From assembly GCA_026874595.1 (NCBI GenBank), contig CM049319.1, positions 16,397,601-16,461,600 on the forward strand: a stretch of 64,000 nucleotides of DNA, written 5' to 3'. The position numbers and the translations under genes were made by a program. The notes beneath the pieces are model-generated. The model was not told the DNA's origin, made no database searches, and was given only the letters and a program-made list of their open reading frames with translations. This document shows, piece after piece, positions 43,201 to 49,200 of this stretch (positions within the stretch are counted from its first letter, which is position 1; each line of letters begins with the position of its first letter). The DNA comes from Sipunculus nudus (Eukaryota > Annelida > Sipuncula > Golfingiida > Sipunculidae).

Positions 43201-46200
43201 GACTACCGAGTGAATAACAAGGTCTTACCTGGCACATAATTCGTATGAGACAATCCAAAATATTGCAAGACAGTTAATAATGACCGCAATATAGTAAATA
43301 ATGATCAGGCGATTGGAGTTGATGACGTCAGTCAATACGATGTCATGCGTCATCGACCTTTGTGACGTCATTATTATGTCTGAAGAAGCTCTCGCTACCA
43401 TGGGCATGGAAGACCTTCTGTGTAGGAGCGTTTTGGGAGCTCATTATAATAATAAGTTAAAAGGGCAGAGCATTTTAGAATAATTTTACTTTCATGAACA
43501 TCACAAATTTAAACCCCTGGTGAACAAAATATTTTGACAAAAATACTTACAAATACATAAACACACACACACACACACTATAAGTGTCAAGGATACTTCT
43601 GTCATGTAACAGCAGCTGTGTGTCACCATATTCCTCGGCTGTGACAGTTGACGTGTCAGCATCAAGTGAACAAATCTTCTCGTCAACCAACTGGAAATAA
43701 AACTGCTGGGACGGCATCGTGATTTCTGAAACACATAACTTATCATTAACATCTCAAAAACACTTATTAAGTTATATTATGTTTTTATGGCAAACGTGTG
43801 AAGTATATGATAAACTTTTTTTTAATGACAACCATGTGGTTCTTCTGTGATATATAATACAAATATTCCCCTAAGTTAAAAAAGCTTAAAATGTACAAGT
43901 TTGAACATTTGCCTTTCTTCGGTGGACTTAAAAGACCATGATACCAAAAGCATCATGAGAAGTATTATGTCACAGGAAAAAGGCCAGAAGGTAATTTTAA
44001 GGACCATAATAAATATTGTCTGATGAGGAATGAGTTGTTTATTAACATTAGGCCTCACTGATTTGGTGAATCATTACTTTGACCTCTCACCTTTGATCTT
44101 GCCCTTTTTAAGCTGTTCAACCTTGAAGTGTGCCTCGGCAAATTGCATCAGATAAACCACTTGAGGATTTAACATGATGTTTGCAATCACTACCAAACGA
44201 ACAGGTGGTGTTTTCAATGCCTGGATTATAAACAAACATGGATATTATCAAGACCCTTGTAAAGTAGGGACACACTAAAATGTATCATATCACATACAAA
44301 AAAGGATTACTTGGTGAAACTGAGCAAATATTTGTTCATTTACAATTTTTTTGTTATTTAGGGATATATCTGGTTGAGTATGACCTACTTTATATTCTCT
44401 ATCTAAAGCCATGGCAAGGTAGACACTGAGAGCTCTTAAACCCTCAAATCCTTGCTGAACTCGCACTGCGGCTTTAGATAGACGATTCTCTTGACGTCAT
44501 CATCATGGTAAATAAGTATGTGAGCGATAACAGGGAGCTGAGGGCCATGTTTGAGTGGAAATAGACTGAAAGGCTGATTATGAACTATATGTAGCTTTTA
44601 ATAGATATGTGGCTTAAGACAGAGAATTTATGGTGAAGTTTGAGTGCAGCTTAGGTTAGGGCTTAAGAATATTTCCTAAAAATGGGTGGGGGTCCAGCTG
44701 GTTTTAAGTGCTGCATACAGAAAAGAATAAGTCAATACAATAATGTAAAATTCCTTAAATTTCCTTAATTTAGGATGCAGAAACCTTGTCACAGAATTAT
44801 ACATACCTTATAACCAGGATCTGTGATAGTTGCACTCACATTCGCTGTGCCTGTACGGATGCCCTCTACAAGAATCTTGTTCCCTTTCTTACCCTTGCGT
44901 TGAAGTATTTTTATATGTTCTGGTGTCTGGTAGCTTGACTCAGAGAATGGTAAAATCCTTTAAAAGACAGAACCTAGTTTATTAAAAACTATGAATTATA
45001 AAAGGGATCTTTTACACTTTCAATGTTGCATAATTTTTTCAATACCCCAAGTTCAATACTGTGAAAAAATGAATTTTTAGAGCATGCTTACTTTAGAACT
45101 TGGTCTGCTTTCAAGTTTTCATCTGTGTCATGATCTGTGATGAGGGTCCAGTCAAACGTCACTCCATCCAGTGTTGTAAATGTATTCCCTGAAATCATAC
45201 AGGACTCAAGGTGATGAGAGTCAAGGAGGCAGTCTCACACAACAGGGGACAACTGTATACATGTATCTTCAAACAAATTTAAACATGAATCCTTACACTG
45301 CATATATTTGAAGAAGATTTCATCTAGGCCTCCTACAGTCACTCAGTATCATTAATTCACTGATCATGCCCTGATGTAATGGAAGATTTAACTTTCCTTT
45401 CGTAATGATATCTTTGTTCATTAAGAACAAAATAGTCCTGGCTTCTGTTAACATAAACTGTTAACTGAGGGTTTCCAAGAAATTGCATGATACAGCATAA
45501 ATGTCATGAACAGACACCTGTTGGATATCACCAAGGTGTCCCGACATTGCAGGTGTCCCTGCATCAGAGGAAGGACAGATGCAGGTGGGGGTGATTACTG
45601 TATGGAGATAAATTCAAGTATTAAATCAAAAGAATCACATATCTATAGGTATATAAAATAATATGTTTTTATCTCAATAATTTATGAAAAAAAAAAATGT
45701 ATATGGACATTTAACACAAGAAAGCAGATTCTTTGACATCATGATTAAAAGTCTTTGAAAAGCTGGTTCATTAATAAATACAAAATTAAATAAATGATTG
45801 ATCATGAGTATAAATTCATAGAAATAGTAACTATTAACTAAAAACCTTTAAATCAATTTTTCATTCAATAAAATATAATATTTATAATTTTTCTTGATTA
45901 TATAGTTTCTGAATGAATAAATTAATATGAATAAAAGTCATCCCGAAAACCTCTGGTTTAGCAAAACTTACATGATAGGAGAATATCTAGAATAAAGGAC
46001 AAGAGTGTCATTAAAATATTGCAATAATTACAATTTTTAATGAATAAAACCTTTTGTCCATCATGTTTATACAACAGAAAAAGACTTTGGTCAACGAATG
46101 CTGCTGATCACTGGTTGAGTCAGTCATGTGATATGGAATTCCCGCGATAAACATATGTTCTGTGAATGAATCTAAATATGTGCTGACGATAACAGGGTGC

Positions 46201-49200
46201 AAGAAGCGTTCTGCAGAGCTGCTCAGCTGGTACACTCCTGCAGCGTAGCTGGTGGCCGCTGATATATCAGACTTGTGTGTCCGTTCATGACAGAATTTTG
46301 GGCCAAAAATGACTGTCCCTGTCCACATTTAGCAGGTGTCTGCTCATGACAGGTCCATTTCAATAGGAAATCAGTAGGGACAATGGGTCTTTATCCTTGT
46401 AACATTAAAGGTGTCCACTCATGGTAGGGTCCACTCACAGCAGGTACTGGTGTACTCCTCTGGACCCTACTGAATTATTATGTGATAAGGACAGGAAAGA
46501 CTTTGCTGGATCAATTTTTGATTGACAAATGTCTACCTCTGAACCAATCAGATAAGGTATTCAGATGTTGTGATTCTGATTCTGGACTTGCCTACACCTG
46601 AATGGTTTATACTGCAGGAGGAATGGCACGAGGAACCAGGATCCCTGTTCAAAGTGGGAAAGCAGTAATTAAAGCAATCTAATCTTAAGAACTCATTTAT
46701 CTAATGAAGTGGAAAAATCTCTAGCAAATATTTGCCACACTAGCCCTCCTATTAAAGATATTCTTTATTCTTTCACTGATGACTAACAATCTCAGGCAAT
46801 GAATGGCCATTTATATTTACTGCTGTTTCTCACCTTCATCATCCATTCCTCGCACGACAAACTTCTCAGGTGAGTCATCCAGGTACAGCTGCCTTGTTGT
46901 GGTTTTGATTTCCAGTCTGAAGATTACATCCACTATCACATCACACCTGAATGTCTTGCCTGTATCTGTTAAGGAAAGTAAAGAAAAAAGTTCATATCCA
47001 TCCTGCAAATGTAAGTTCAATTCTTCCTCAAGTTTTCAACCGACTGAATAAATGGTGAATTATTTGATCTGATAGTGCAGCAGACTGACATTCTGGCAAT
47101 ATTTATAATTGTGTATCATTTAATTTGGATGATATTCAAAATGTATCACTATATTTCTAAATTACCCTGAAAAACACATGCATTTATATTATAGATATCA
47201 TTTTTAGGCTGACATGAACAAATGTATTTCTGTCCTACTGACCATAAGGACATTTGTCTTACTCATTCAGTAACACATACACATTTCTGCAAATACCTCT
47301 CTTCTAAAATGCAGAGCGCACTTCATCCAAAAGTGTTGTATGATATGCTGACATCATCCAAGAAATCCAGAGATACACAAAACCCCAGAGATACACAAAA
47401 CCAACAAAGAATATGAATCAGAAAGAAAAAGCAAAATTACAAAACCGTAAACCCTGTATTCTGATATCCATAATGATAAATACAGTGAAATAAAAGATAC
47501 CAATATTTGGTAAGATACTGTATATATCCTAATTTTTGAGTTAACTACAATCTGTCATGTCAAATACCTAGTCTAAAATTCTGACAGGTGAATTATTGCT
47601 TTCAGTTGCAGATAGTATATTAACAGAGGAGAGTGGATATAAAGATTGTAGAGGACTAAAACAGGCAATCATTTCTTCACCTGGATCCTCTGCCATGACG
47701 ATTGAGGTCTGTCGTACTGGTGATTTCGACACAGCGGACACAGATGCATGGCTGGAGCATCCGTCTTCCTCTGATGGTCCCAAAGGTGTGACTGTTGCAA
47801 CATCTGGTCTTGAAGATCTCCTGAAATAAATATAAAAAAAGGAGTGTAAAAAGTCCCTTTGGTGTTAATCTGTAATGTTTTCACATGAGAACCTGAACTG
47901 TTATACAGCTGTTTCAAGGAAAGTTTGATCCTGTCAGGCAAATAATGGGTGTGCAGTTCCTGTAAGTTATCCAAGTCGGGACAACATTAAAGGGAATAAA
48001 GCTCAATATATCTTTAAACACAAATAAACCTTTCTTTTTTAATTATCTATTCAAATCTTGGTAACTGTGTAACCTTTGTAGGATTTCACATATAAATTTC
48101 AAAATTGTTAATTAGGTTTCCTGTCTTCCACTAAATGAAATATCTCAATTATTTATGATATCTTCAAAGGTCAATTGGCTCAACAAATTGCAGAAGACTT
48201 CAATCCACCAGATATGCCACTTGATTCTGGCAAATATGTATGTATGAATGTAAAATTCAGGTTAAATACAGTATTAACAAATATTATGGGTGTTTTATCC
48301 TCCAGTTATGGGGTAATTCAGAAGGAATGATACAGCCTCAGGAGACTCAGTTAACAAAGGCTTCAGATAAACATGACAGTTGAAGCTGAAGGAAAAGGAA
48401 ATATTCATGTAGTCTGTGGGCAACATGTATATGGTTGATTTAGGTTCATCAGTGATTATCTTCTGGCCTGGCTGCAGTACAGTGCATAGCTGCAGAATAA
48501 TATGAAAAGACCTACATCAAAAGCCCTGTCAAGCATTTTCTTCTGGCCATGGTTACCCTTGGCCACTGTCAGCATACTGTACCATAACCTGGTTGATGGT
48601 TTTATACTACAGCAGGGCTTGCTGTTAACGGTTAACCGCTTGCCCGGGCACCTCTGAATGATTGGTCAGCTAGTAAATCCTTTTTAACAGCTGGAATAGG
48701 TGATCTTTTTTTCTGCGTGATGTTAGTATTATACTTACGTCACAATTGTTTATTATATATAATGAGTGGTTCCCCGGCTTGTGGCTGCTGGCCAGTCAGG
48801 GTCACTTCACTCATTGACAATATTCGACTAAATGCTGCCAGGCAGGTGAACCAGATTTGCTGTGGGTGGATGACTTTTTAATAAATTTAAAACAGAAGCG
48901 GATCCGGGGGGGGGGGGGGGGTCCGGACCCCCCCTTTTTCACCCGAAGCAACCTTTTTTACAGGGTTTTAGACGTAAATTTACGGTCTGGACCCCCCCCC
49001 CCTTTTCCAGACCTGATGACCTTTTTTTAAGGATTTTCATTGGTCTCCTGGGTTGGACCCTCCTTTTCCTAAATCCTGGATCTGCCCCTGTAAAACACCT
49101 GTCCTGGCATCTGTGCCCCCGTGTCACCTGTTTCCGTAAAAAGGGCACACAGATGCAGCTCCCCTCTCCCAGAGACTCTGAGGCCAAAAATAAGGACTGC

